Positions 39,597 to 52,800 of a DNA stretch of 64,000 bases are shown one piece after another (the first letter of the stretch is position 1; every line of letters begins with the position of its first letter). Source of the stretch: Fereydounia khargensis (Eukaryota; Basidiomycota; Ustilaginomycetes; Urocystidales; Fereydouniaceae); contig JAOCZO010000010.1 in the NCBI GenBank assembly GCA_026413255.1, forward strand, positions 1 to 64,000. Direction: 5' to 3'. The position numbers and the translations under genes were made by a program. The notes beneath the pieces were generated by a model. It did not search any database, had not been told where the DNA came from, and saw only the letters and a program-made list of their open reading frames with translations.

Positions 39597-40851
39597 GCTG
39601 GAAAGGCAAAATGTGGGTGATGGGATGGTTGGAGGGAGAAAGGGGGTGGGGGGGAAGAACGTAAACGACAACGTCCAGAAGCAGGTTTGGCAACGGAGGA
39701 ACGCTCTTTGTCGTTTTCGTTTGCTTCCTTTTCCATCCCTTATTTTTTTTCCTGATTTTTCCTCACATATTCTGACAGGTTAGGGTTCGTCTAGGGCCGT
39801 CGTACCTGGCCAGGTCACTCAATAATGGCAGAGGAAGAGAATTATACTGGGCAATTTTGAAACGCCAGTCAATCAGCCCGAGTCATTGCTCGGATATCAT
39901 TGAGTATCCCATATAGATTGCTATAACAAGTGTCAAGGCATGAATACACTATCGAATGAACGAAGGTGAACCTTGGGTAGTGTTTGTGGTCATGCTAGTG
40001 TGCGGTTGGTGTGGTGCAAGTGCAGTGCAGTGGAGTGCGTGGCGTGTCGTGGCGTGTCGTGGCGGCGTAGTGAGCTCTGGCTTAGTGTCGAGACCCACTA
40101 AGTACGGCATTACTCACCGCCCTTCTGGTTCGCAATCAATTGAATCCAGAATTGAAAAGTAGTGACCCAAGATAAGGATTAAGAAAATTGTATTTGATCC
40201 GAATCAGAAATCTGAAAAGGGGTTAGGACTATTCGTCGTTCGTCGCGTCTCTTCGACCGCGAGGTGGTTGGTGCTTGCCTTTTGCAATTCTGGATGTCAT
40301 CGTGTCGAATCCCATACGTCTCCGCCTGCCAGGTTGTCTTGGCGTCCAAAATTCGACAAACGCTCTTTGCACCGTATTCAAGGCTCACGCACGCGTTCGT
40401 GCAATCACTCTATCAATCACTCGCTCATTGGCTTTGTTGCAAGCACACACTGTGGAACCACCCGGGTTACTTTCAGGCTCACTAAATTGATCCATTCTAC
40501 ACCTAGTCTGACCACCAACTTGTTTCTACACGGCTCGGTCTGTGTCGTTCGCGAAACCCCTTCATCGCCATGCATCCTCCTCCCCGAAAGGTCCTTTCCC
40601 AGTCCCGTCCACTCGGTCTCGCTCGGAATCGTTCACACTTCTGATACATCCACCGATCCATCGGTCATCATTGTCATTTGTTATCCTCCATCTTTCATCT
40701 TCCATCTTCTGCATCTTTATTGCGCTACATTCCGCTCAAAACTGATTCATTTGCTCCTTTCCAAGACTTTCTTCTCTTTTTCTTCTTCTTCCTCCTTCTC
40801 ACTACTCTCTGTTTTCCTTGGCCCACAGTATCTCGTACTGTGTGGCACAAC
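39597..40851. promoter_or_regulatory. Divergent promoter region, aminotransferase and NRPS2
   Basis: 1.25 kb between two divergent genes. It contains three TTAGTG/CACTAA words (about 40,082, 40,096 and 40,480) and a 10-bp tandem repeat of GTGGCGTGTC at 40,039-40,064. A long pyrimidine-rich run leads up to NRPS2 (about 40,560-40,810). An inverted repeat with arms CACAGTA and TACTGTG lies at 40,824-40,842, ten bases before the chosen NRPS2 start. The NRPS2 frame stays open through the pyrimidine-rich leader without an ATG. Confidence 0.55.
40824..40842. promoter_or_regulatory. Inverted repeat next to the NRPS2 start
   Basis: CACAGTA, five bases, TACTGTG. The half-sites are the same as those of the ACAGTACTGT palindromes in the ABC promoter and upstream of the regulator gene. 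Ten bases from the start codon it would lie in the transcribed leader, so it could be a protein site, a small RNA hairpin or chance. Confidence 0.4.
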
Positions 40852-43800
40852 ATGATCAACTCGTCGTTATCGTCCCAGGGCGCTGATCAGGATCATTCTA
40901 TGGTCATGTCAGCTTCCGACACCGTTGTCTCCCTCTTTGCAAAGCAAGTTCATCTTACTCCACACAAGGTGGCCATACAGCACCGCTTCGATAACTTTCA
41001 GACCTACGCTCAGCTCGATAGAGATTCCAAGTCTATCGCTCATGCGCTCATCAAACATGATATCAAGCCCAAGGCCCTCATTGCCATCTTCTCCGACAAG
41101 CGTCCTTCCATGGTCGCTGCTTACCTTGGCATTCTTACAGTTAGATCTGCCTACGTTCCCCTCGAGCCGGACCATCCCCCCTCCCGTACCAGATCCACCG
41201 TAGAGGATATCCAACCCGATCTCATTCTCGCCCCTCAAGAGCAACTAGATGATCTCTCTGGCAGACTTGCCGAGTCGACTTTCTCTCACAACCATCGCAT
41301 CCTCTCCATCGAGTCTCTCATCGATCGTGGTCAGAAGCTACCTCAACCCCAGCAACCACTTCCCTCGCCGCTTCCATCCGATCTCGCTTACATTCTTTTC
41401 ACTTCTGGAACCACCGGTCGCCCAAAGGGAGTCTGCATCTCCCATGCCAACCTTGTTGCTTCCATCAGCGCCAGTCACGACGTGATCAAACTTGGTCCAT
41501 GCGCACTTCGCACCGCCCTTTTTTCTGCCATGACGTTTGACATGTGTGTATGGGATCTTTGGACTACTCTCTTGTCCGGTGCCACACTCTGTATTGCCTC
41601 AAAGTCTGAATTCCTTCATGACCTTGTTCCCGTCTTGGACCAGTTTGCGGCAACTTTCCTCCAGACAACCCCGACCATTCTCAGCCTCATCCCTGCACCC
41701 CGTTCCGTCCCCTTTCTCTCACTTCTTCTCAGCGGAGGCGAGCCTATGACGGTCTCCTTACGCAACATTTTTTCCCCTGACCCGACCGTCACCCTCATCA
41801 ACGGATATGGTCCGACCGAGGCCACCGTATACGCCATTCAGCAAAGAGTCCATTTGGACTCGGATGTCAACGTGATTGGCCGCCCCATTGGCGCAAACAA
41901 AGTACATATCATTGATCCTCAGACCCGTACCCCTTGCCAAGTAGGACAGCCTGGCGAACTCGCCATCCAAGGACCCCAAGTTGGACTAGGCTACTTTAAA
42001 GACCCTACCTACACCGCTGCCAAGTTTCTCTCCCCTTCGTTTGGATCTGTTCAAGGTCATTCCACCTATCTTACTGGCGATGTATGCCGCATGAACCAGG
42101 ACGGCACTATATCCTACCTTGGCCGAGCCGATGACCAGGTGAAAATCCGTGGATTCCGCGTCGAGCTTGGAGAGGTTGAAGCCACAATTGCTGCACACCC
42201 AACAGCAATCAGAGCTGCATGTATGAAGGTATCCAACGCGCTAGGTAAGGATGCGCTCGTCGCATTCGTCGTCCCAAGCAGCACTGAGCCATCGTCAGAG
42301 TCTTCTTCCGGGTGCACTCAGGCAATCAGCTCAGCGAGAGACAAGCAAAGCTCTGCTATTCAATCTGACCACCGCCATCTCATCCCCAACATTGCATTGG
42401 CAGCTCATTTTCAACCTCTTGCTAGCCAGCTTGACCAGCACCTTCGGTCGCAGCTACCCATTTACATGGTTCCAGCGTACTTTATTCCCATCGCCTCGCT
42501 TCCAATGACGCTTAATAACAAGGTCGACCGCAAGGCGCTCGGCTTCATTTTTGACACTCTCAGGGAGAACGGCGATATATTTCAGTTTAGCAGTCAAGAC
42601 GCTCTCCCTTCACGAACGATCATCGCGCCTTGTACACCACAGCAGCGTGCGGTCCACGCTCGTTGGTGTGCTTTGTTTGCACGCCAGCCGGACCAACTCT
42701 CCATCCACGACCCTTTCATCTCTATGGGCGGTGATTCCCTCCTTGCGGTCCAATTGAGCACTGCACTTCGCGAAGTTGGTGTAGACTGTCACGCTAGACA
42801 GATTATGCAGACAACCAACACAGTCGAAATGCAGGCACGATTGGCTGAAGATAGCAACAGCAGCACAGATAGCGACGAGTCAAACGAGCCCAGAAGCCAT
42901 GCTGCTGCATTACTACCGCCGCACTCACCGCCACCGCCGTTCTCGCTCCTCAAGAGGTTCAACGCGGAGAATGCGCTTCAGGATCCAGTGATCGTGGCTC
43001 TGCAGCAGCAGTCCCCTATTCAAGATTGCTACCCTTGCACCGCGATGCAAGAAGGTCTCGTCAGTGTGAACTTCAAGTCAGACTCACATTCGAGTCTTTA
43101 TATGGCAAAGTCAAGCAACCCACTACCGTTAGATGTGGACGTCCATCGCCTCCAAGTTGCGTGGGCACAGCTTGTAAAGTGTCAGTCCAGTCTGCGCACC
43201 AGCTTTGTGCTCACCGAGTGTGGCCTCGTTCAGGTAGTCTTGGGGGCCGATCATCCGGCAAGTCCGCCGCTCCTCATCTCGAACCACTTCAGCGATATGG
43301 AAGAACAAAACTACTCGAAGTACCATCCTCGTCTAGTAGCTGGACAGGTCCCAGTGAAGGCGTGGATCTGCACGGGGTCTAACAGCGCGGTTCCACGCCT
43401 TGTGCTCTGGATGCATCACGCCTTGATGGATGGCACCTCGCTCAGGATCCTCTCGAGACAACTTGCGACACTGTATGCTGCAGGAGAGCACGCAAAGCTG
43501 GGAACTGTTCCGTCGTATTCATCCTTCGTGAATCACGTGTTGGACCTGGATCCTGTCACGTGTCAGGACTACTGGAAGAAGTACTTGGAAGACATGGTCA
43601 CCACCCATCCATGGGAGCACGGCCGGATTGGCGGTGACGATAACGAAAGCCGCACCCCTCAGAGCCGATCTGCTAAGTATCATGCAAGGTGGAATGGTGA
43701 TCTCTGGTCCTGGTGCCAACACCAGCAGGTCACGCCAGCGGTTGCTGTGCAGTTGGTGGTCTATCTTGCACTTCGACGTGTGACATCCAGCGCTGATGTT

Positions 43801-46800
43801 ACATTCGGACTTGTATCTAATGGGAGACGCTTGCAGCAGCAACAGGGGAGGAAAGGATCCTGCGTCGACTTTGATCAAGTAGTTGGCGCATGCGTTGCTG
43901 TTCTACCCATGAGGTTCCGCTTTGAAACCACAACCGAAATATCCGAGGCATTGTCGCAAATGACTGACCGCTTCTACCAGTCTGTTGAGTACGAGCACGG
44001 CGGGCTTCAAGTCATTCGGCAACTCTCTGCAAATGCGGGACGTAGTCCTCTACCTCTACTCTTGACCTACCAGAATGTCTCTCCTATATTGAACGGCTCG
44101 CAAGATGCTCTCCAGCTTGACTTGCTTTCTAGCGTATCGGAGATGGAGCTCGACGTTCCTTTCAACCTCAATCTTGAACCTCTTGTTCAGGAGAAGAGCA
44201 TCCTAATCACTGCAACAGTTGATGCATCGACAGTGGATCCAATCCTTGCCAAGTCATTCGTCGATCTACTACAGCAAGGTCTCAACTGCCTCTTGAGTCT
44301 TCCAGATCAAGCTGTCCTCTCAGACATTGATCTGCTCAGCCCCACGCACAAGAAGCACCTATGCGATACTCTCGGCAAAAGTCAAGAGCCAGACCTGAAT
44401 CGCCTCGATCCTGATTTCGAAGGGTGTGCCTCTGTCTGGGATCGCTTTCAAGTCCAGGTCTCGCAGACACCCAAAAAGGTTGCGATTCAGGACAGCCAAG
44501 GAGAGTTCCTGACCTACCGTGAGCTGGAGAATCGCGCATTGCGGGTGGCATCTGCTCTCATAGCACACGGGGTTAACGTCACGAAAGAGACGCTGATCCC
44601 AACGTTTGCGAGGAAAGCTGCCCCTATGTTTGTCTCGTACCTCGGAATTATGAGGGCAGGCGCAGCTTTTGTACCCCTGGATCCAGGTCACCCAGCACTA
44701 CGAACACTCGATACGATTGAAGATCTCAGGGCTGAGATTATTCTGACCGATCTATTCTCTCGCCCTGAACTCGAGCGTCGCATCCAAGCCATGGGTAGCG
44801 AATTCCACCCAAAGGTCTTTGCGGTCGAAGAACTGCTCGCGCAAAGTTGGCCTCTGATCGAAGGACCTCATCGCTCCTCTCCTGAACGACTCTGTTACGT
44901 GATTCATACCTCTGGTACCACGGGCCGCCCAAAGGGCGTGTGCGTCGAACACAAAAGCGTACTTGCTTCGATTGCAGGCAGTCGCCAAGTGCACGGCTCG
45001 TTTGGAACAAGGCTTCGGACAGCTCAGTTCTCAGGCTGCTGCTTTGACGTGATCGTCTGGGACTGGGGGATGACTTTGCTTTCTGGTGGCACTCTTTGCG
45101 TCACATCAAGGCAGGACTATATCGACAATGGCACATCTGAGACGATTGACCGGTTCGCTTGTACTCTGATTGAGACCACTCCTTCGATCCTGGCATTCAT
45201 CGAACCGCCCAAGGTGCCATTTCTGCAAACAATTCTGCCCGGAGGTGAGCCTCTCACTGTGCAGGTACAAAAGACCTTCAGCCGCGACTTCAACCTCGTT
45301 GTCGTCTACGGTCCATCTGAGATAGTGGTCAACGCACTCTACCGGCGCGTCGGCCCCACTGGTGGTCTCAACAGGGTGGGAAGACCTTTTGGATCCAATA
45401 GAGTCTATGTGCTGGATCCTGACGGCAAGCTCTGTCCGGCAGGTGTGCCGGGAGAGCTAGCCGTGGCAGGCCCTCAAGTCAGCCGCGGCTATCTTGGCCA
45501 GGCCGAGCTGTCTGCCGCACGTTTCGTCCGCAATACAATCTCTAACGATGGACAAGGAGATGGACGCATGTATCTGACCGGAGATGTTGTTTGCTGGGTT
45601 GAAGGGGGCGAACTGGCATTCCTCGGAAGGAAAGATGACCAGTTCAAGATTCGAGGCTTCCGCATCGAGCCGTCGGAAATAGAAACTACCATTGCTGCTC
45701 GTTTTCCAACTCAAGTAAGTCGAGCGGCCAGTATCAAGGTCAAGCAAAAGGGAGGTCAAGACGGTTTGGCGGCTTTTGTCGTCGTTCGCCACCCCTCAAG
45801 TACCAACGAAAATGTCTCCTCATCCGCTCTATGCTCCTCTTGGATGTGTGGTGACATACAAGGCGGTACGACGGTTGATAACGACAAGGCACATCTTTTC
45901 CGCCCGTTGGCTAAGCAACTGTTGTCAGAACTTACCAAGACGCTACCGTCTCACATGGTTCCTTCGCTGATGTTTCCCATTGACGCGATGCCAATGACAG
46001 CCAATGGCAAAATTGATCGTCGGAAACTCTTCGCTTGGCATACAGTCTTGCGTAACCAAGGCCATGAACGCTTATTCATCGAGGACCCCCTTTCTCAGAT
46101 TGAGCTTCCAGCCACGACAGAGGAAGAACAGCTGCACTCGCTTTGGTCGAGCGTTCTACATATTGAACCGAAATCGCTCTCGGTTGTTTCCCACTTTTAT
46201 TCGGTCGGCGGCGACTCTCTGACATCAATGCGACTCAGTAGCGCAGCCAAGGCTATCTCTCTCCATCTCCCTGTGCGAGTTATTCATGCTTACCCAACGA
46301 TCCGGGAACAGGGGCGCTGGCTACAGAGCCAAGGCAGTGCCAATGTGGCAGTCGGATGTCTTGTATCTTCAATCGAGCCTTTCTCTTTGATGCAGTCCCA
46401 AGAAGAGGTTTCTTTCATTCGGGACCTCCATCAGGGTATCGAGGACTGTCTTCCCTGCACGCCGCTCCAAGAGGCGTTGGTCAGTCTCAATCTCAAATCT
46501 GCCAAGTGCAGCACGCTTTACATATCTAAGGCTTCTATACCCCTACCTTCCTACATCTGCATTGACAGACTACGAAAGGCCTGGAGCTCTCTCATAGCAG
46601 AGTATGCTGCTATACGAACTGCTTTCTTCGCCACAGAGAATGGTATACGGCAGATTGTCTTTCCACCTGGGCATCCGCAAACTCCTCAACTGGAGCATTT
46701 TATAGCTGAAAGTCTCGATATCGATGCGTTCCAACCTGAGTTCCGCATGGGAGAGTGCCCTATATGGGTCCAGTTGCAGTCGCACGCAACGACAGGCGCT

Positions 46801-49800
46801 ATGATGCTGAATTTCGGCATACATCATGCGCTATCGGATGGAACCACACTGAATCTTCTTTCGTATCGGTTGGATAGACTGTATCGAGGCCTGGAGACGA
46901 TCGAACCTTCTCCTCCCTACGCTTACTTTGTCAAGTCCGTGCTGGACAATCATAGCAAACGAGCTGCCTCATACTGGTCCAGCATGCTTGCTGGAGTGCA
47001 GAGCCCAACTTGGCCCAAAATTGTCTCCCGGCATGGCTTCAAGGAAGAAGAATTCCATCGATCCATCAATGTGTCTCGATCCTGGGGTGGATCTCTCCAC
47101 GAATGGTGTAAAGGGCAAATAACGACCCCGGCAACTGCATTCCAGCTCGTGCTTTCTCGAGTTTTGTCCATTTTCTCCATGAACGATGACATCACTTTTG
47201 GTCTCGTCTCTGACGGCAGGACATCACTTGAAGCGTGTGTTGACTTGAATAAGATAGCAGGTGCATGCGTTGCAGTTGTTCCAGTCCGCACACAGCTTCA
47301 TAGTGGCATGACGATTCGGACCGCATTGGATACGGTCGCTTCCATCACTCGGGAGGCAATCGCTAATGAGCATCTCGGCCTGGTTGAGATTCACCGCTCT
47401 GCTGGGGTTCCGACCTCTACAAGCTTATTTACTACCATGTTGACCTATCAAAATATTGCTGTGTATGAGGCAGAGGACTCCCTGCTTCCTATCGATCTGA
47501 TGCGATCCACCAATCAGATGGATATGGACGTAAGCATTGCACTCAATGTCGAGGAGACACCGAACGGCCTCACCATCTCGTCCAACTACAACACGGTCAA
47601 AGTCTCTCGAGTGTCGGTGGACAAGCTGCTCAAGGCCTTGACACATGGTCTAAGCTCTCTACTTTCCTTGAAATCCGACAATCAGCTCGGTGACGTTCAG
47701 TTTTGGGACGAGAATCTCATGCACGCCGATGCCATGCGACGCTCCGCTGTCACTGCCCAGCACGTGCCTGCTCTAGAGGTTGAAGCAAACTACTGTAGGT
47801 TCAACAGCATTAATGAGTGCCTCGACTACCAGTATAGGAGTGTCCCAAAAAAGGTGGCGATCCAGTGCAACGACTCGGAGTATATTACGTATGCTCGCCT
47901 CGAGGAGCGTGCAGGCATGGTCGCAAGGGCTCTTTTTGCTCGGGGCATCAAAACACAAGACATGGTACCTTTCTTTGCAGAGAAGTGCAGCGAGCTATTT
48001 ATAGCTTTAGTTGCCATTCTGCGGGTCGGTGCGGCCTACGTACCCCTGGAGCCAGACCACCCCTCAAGTCGAACGGCGTCTCTCGTGGAACAGATCAATC
48101 CAGGCTTAGTAATCAGCTCTTCTGGCATGGTGGATGAGCTTGGTTGTCGACTGATGAGTCAAGGCACTGTCGTCGTTACTGTAGAAGAGCTCGAGAAGGA
48201 AGGACAAGCAATGGATCGTGTCGACTTTCCAGTCGTTGCACCACAATCAGCAGCTTATGTCTTGTTTACTTCTGGAACAACCGGAACACCCAAAGGAGTC
48301 TGCGTCGAGCACGGCAGTGTTCTTGCTTCAATCACGGGCAGCCATGAGGTTCACTCTACCTTTGGAAAACGGCTTCGCACAGCCATGTTCTCCAGCGTTG
48401 GGTTCGATGTGAGCACATGGGATATCGGTATGACTCTTTTCTCTGGAGGAACACTTTGCATCGCACCAAAGGAGACCTACTTGGACGACATGTCAGGGAC
48501 ATTAGACCGGTTTGCTGCCACCCTTCTCGAGACAACACCAACAATCATGGGATTGGTTGAAGAGCGCAGCGTTCCGTTCCTTCGCACCCTACTTCCAGGA
48601 GGAGAGCCGTTGACCACCACCATTCGTGACCGATTTGCGGCCGAATTTGAGCTTGTTGGCGTGTATGGCCCTTCCGAGATCGTGGTGAACGCGCTGTATA
48701 AACGCTTTGATTCTCGCTCCGATACAAGCATACTTGGCCGCCCATTTGGTCAGAACCGCGTCTATGTTGTTGACGAAGTAGGCCGAGTCTGCCCACCCGG
48801 AATTGCCGGACAACTTGTCGTTGCGGGACCACAGGTAGCCAGAGGCTACCTGGGAAACGAGTTACTCACATCGCAGCAGTTTAGACCCGACGAAATCAGT
48901 GGCAGGACCAACCAGCGCATGTACTTTACTGGCGACCTTGTACGATGGACAGAGGAGACAGATGAGGTCGAGTTCCTGGGCCGATCGGACGATCAGTTTA
49001 AAATCCGTGGTCTCCGTATCGAGCCAGCTGAGGTCGAGGCTTGTCTGATGCGCCTCTTCAGCGGTATGCTTTCCAGAGTGGCATGCATCAAGGTCACCAA
49101 CACTCGGGGTCAAGACGCTCTTGCTGCTTTCGTCAAGCTCAGTCAAGATCAAGCTAGCATACCCGGAAGGGATCTTCCATCGGCAGCCGAACCATCGCCA
49201 AATGATGATGGCGATACTCTCTCCGCCCTTCTTTCGAATGAACCAGCGGATTCGTTTGCACGGATGGTTGCAATCATGTTGGAAGAGCTCAAGCTTCATC
49301 TTGCCACACAGATGATCCCGTCGCTCTTTTTCCCAATCAATGTCATTCCAATGACCGCCAACAACAAGATTGATCGACGCAGACTCGCTTCTCTTCATGC
49401 CGTGATCGCCCGCAAGGGCCAAGAGTTCGTCTACCTGCCTCATCCGACCGAGTCTCAAAGCAGTAGTGTCACGAACTGTCCACCTCGTACGCCGCTGGAG
49501 TCAACTTTACAAGGCGCTTGGGCTTCAGTGTTGCGGATGAAGCCGGAGAAAATTTCCACGTCCGACAGCTTTATGGCGCTGGGAGGCGACTCGCTTCTAT
49601 CCGTTCGACTCAGCGCAAAAGCCAGAAAGCTGGGCTTAAATTTGAGTGTCGATGCCATAGTTCGTTTCGTCACGATATCTGAGCAGGCACGATACCTGAC
49701 ATCTAGCCAGGTAGAGAATCATGTGGCGTTACCCAGTGCTCAAGCGCCAGAACCTTTTTCATTGCTTGGCAGCGATGAGCAGCAAGAGATCACAGATCGC

Positions 49801-52800
49801 ATCAGACCAGAGTTCGGCGACATTGAGGACTGCATGCCTTGCACCTCACTACAGGAGTCACTAGTCAGCATAAATCTGCGCTCCAGGGGCGACAGCAAGC
49901 TCTACATGTCCTTTGGTCACATTGAGCTACCTTCGCACGTGGAGTTTCATAGACTCAGCTCGGCTTGGAAGATGCTGCTTCGACATCACCCGGTGCTTCG
50001 GACAGTCTTTGTTCTCATGAGACATGGACTGCGACAACTTGTGCTGAGTCACGACCATCCGGGCCTTTCTTCACTTGAGACCGCCTCCGGGATGGATGCA
50101 ACGTTGGAAAACTTTGTCCCGTCCTTCGAGCTGGGAGCTTGTCCCCTTCGCATCGCGATGGTGAGCGACCGGTCAACAGAAATAGGAAGCGGTCAGGATC
50201 GTGGTCGTCGGTACCTTGCGTTTGCGATACACCACGCGCTGTCAGATGGCACATCACTCGATCTGATCTCTAAGCGACTCGGACTGCTTTACTTCCGCCT
50301 TGCCCAGCCCATTGCGCAGCTTCCGTTCTCTGCGTTTGTGAAGCACTCGCTTATGTTGGATCAAACCCATTCGATCAGCGTTTGGAAGCAGTACCTTACA
50401 AACTGCCCCCGACCTACGTGGCCACAAGCGTCGAGTGAGGACGTTCGCACTAGCAAGAAGAAATCCATCAATATCTGTAAACGGTGGAGCGGTGATATCG
50501 CACGTTGGTGTCGTTTAAACCAAACAACGCCTGCTGCCGCTGTTCAGCTCGTTGTTGCCAATCTCATTGCGCTCCGCAGCAACTCATCAGATATTGTGTA
50601 CGGTCTCACCTCAACCGGTCGAACGATGTCGGGGACCTGTACAGTGTTTGAAGACGTTGTTGGACCCTGCGTGACGGTGCTGCCGACTCGATACACAGTG
50701 AATCCCAGCGAAACGCTGTCAACGAGTTTGGAGCGTATTCGGAACAGCTATCGCACTATGTTAGAGCATCAGCATGTTGGCCTAGCAGCGATTCAGCGCT
50801 CATTGGGACATACTGCCCATCGCGGCATTGGCATTTGCTCCGTTCTTCTCACTTATCAGAACTTTTCAGCACCAACAGAAAGCCCTGAGAGTCATATCGA
50901 CACTGACACCGACACAGATGCTAAAGCTGATGCTCTTAATATCGACCTGTTCCGGGGATTGGACTCAATGCAGCTCGACTTTGGTATTAGCCTCAACATT
51001 GAGTCGGAATCAAACGGTCTTTCCCTGTGGGCGAACATAGATACAAACATTCTGAGCAAGGAAGATGGCGAAGCGTTCCTTGAGTTGATGGCAAGCGCAC
51101 TTTCAGCTATCGTAAAATCAGATGCCAATAACACCACGATTCAGAGCTGGCTCATGGTCCTCGCACCAAAAGATCCTCACATCTCACCATTCCTCGCCCA
51201 CGTGCCTTCAAGCAAACAGGAGAATGCCATTAAGCCAGATGACTCGCCGGATAACGGACCAGGCAGCAGTTCAGGCAGGGAAACTCATGTCTTCCCAGCG
51301 GAAGAGCACCTTGACCCTGCTCAAAGCAAGATACGTGCAATCTGGGCATCGATCCTGAGAATGGATGAGACGCACATCCGCCTGGATGACAACTTCCTCA
51401 ATTTGGGAGGTGATTCAGTCCTCGGTCTCAGCATTGCTGGCGCAGCAAAGTTCCATGGCCTGAGTCTTACCGTTAGCGCGGTGCTTAAGTACCCAACCGT
51501 TAGGCTCCAGGCTGCTAATTCTGTCCCGCTACAGGAAGCACAGAATACTGACTCTCCAACCCTGCCGGAGCCCTTCTCGCTAATGTTCGAGCCGATGAGC
51601 TCGGAAGAGGCGAGGCAGCAGGTTGCCACGAGCTGTGGTAACGTGAGTGCCCCAGATGTAGAAGATGCCATGAGATGTACGCCTATCCAAGAGGCCCTTG
51701 TCGGTCTGTCTTTGGCAGCAGAAGCAGACTCTTCAGACTCAACTCAAAGTCTTTACTTGTCAAGAATGTCCGCCTCTCTGTCAGCAAACGTAGACATCGG
51801 ACGCTTGAGAGAAGCATGGTCACGACTAGTGACTCGACAGCCGATCATGCGAACCGTGTTCTACTCTTCACGCAAAGGCATTCAACAGGCTATTCTGACA
51901 CATCAGTCGCTATTAGTACGCAGAACAACGTATGTCATGACATTGCACGACAGGGAGGAGTCGATCACACCTCTCCGCTTCACCCTCGGAGTTCCAGCCT
52001 GTCAGGCAGACATCGTAATGGGTGACAGTACATCAGCACCTTTGTTCGTGTTGCAAATGCACCATGCCCTTTTCGATGGAAGCAGCCTTGATATCCTCTC
52101 TGCTGATCTAGGACGGTTGTACTACAATCTGCACTCTGACACTATAGGCCTGCCATATTCGATCTTTGTCAGCTCTGCCCTCTCTGTTCAACAGGATGCC
52201 TCCCTCGCTTTCTGGTCTCGATACATGGAGGGAAACAAAGCTGTCGAATGGCCGATCGAGGCCGCATCTGCATCGCATACTCCTCTCTCAAAAATGCCAA
52301 ACGTAGAGGCTCTGGACTGGCAAGGCGATCTTTTGTCCCTGACCAAACGACTCTCGGTGACAGGTTCAACCTTGATCAAGCAATGTCTGGCCATAGTCAT
52401 CGGTAAATACACCGAAACGGACGATGTCATCTTCGGGTCGGTCGGAAGCGGAAGGACGAGTATGGAGGGAATCGAGCTGCAGAATATCGTTGGACCCTGT
52501 GCCGCTGTGACACCACTAAGAGTACATCTCAGCTCAACCCGTTCGTTCCGTGACGCAGCTCTCACACTACACAAGGAGACTCTAGAGCTGCTTGCGCATG
52601 AGCACGTTGGTCTCTCCAATATCCAGCGAAGATTGAATACGAACAGGCGCCGGAAGCTGTTCAACCTGCTTCTTACGTACCAGGGACTGCAAACAATTGA
52701 TCCAACCATGGCCTCAAAGCTTCCGGTCGACCTTGTCAACAGCGACACCGAGATGAATAGCGAGATAGCACTCTGTGTCAATGCTATTCCGCTGAAGAAT

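Noticed and set aside
39779-39790. Interstitial telomere-like word GGTTAGGGTT
   Set aside because: Less than two repeat units; expected by chance in 64 kb, so no evidence of a fused chromosome end.
40678-40851. Upstream extension of the NRPS2 frame with a hydrophobic Phe/Leu run that could look like a signal or membrane segment
   Set aside because: The extension begins at a TTG, has no ATG before 40,852, and is the translation of a pyrimidine-rich leader; cytosolic NRPSs do not need such a segment.
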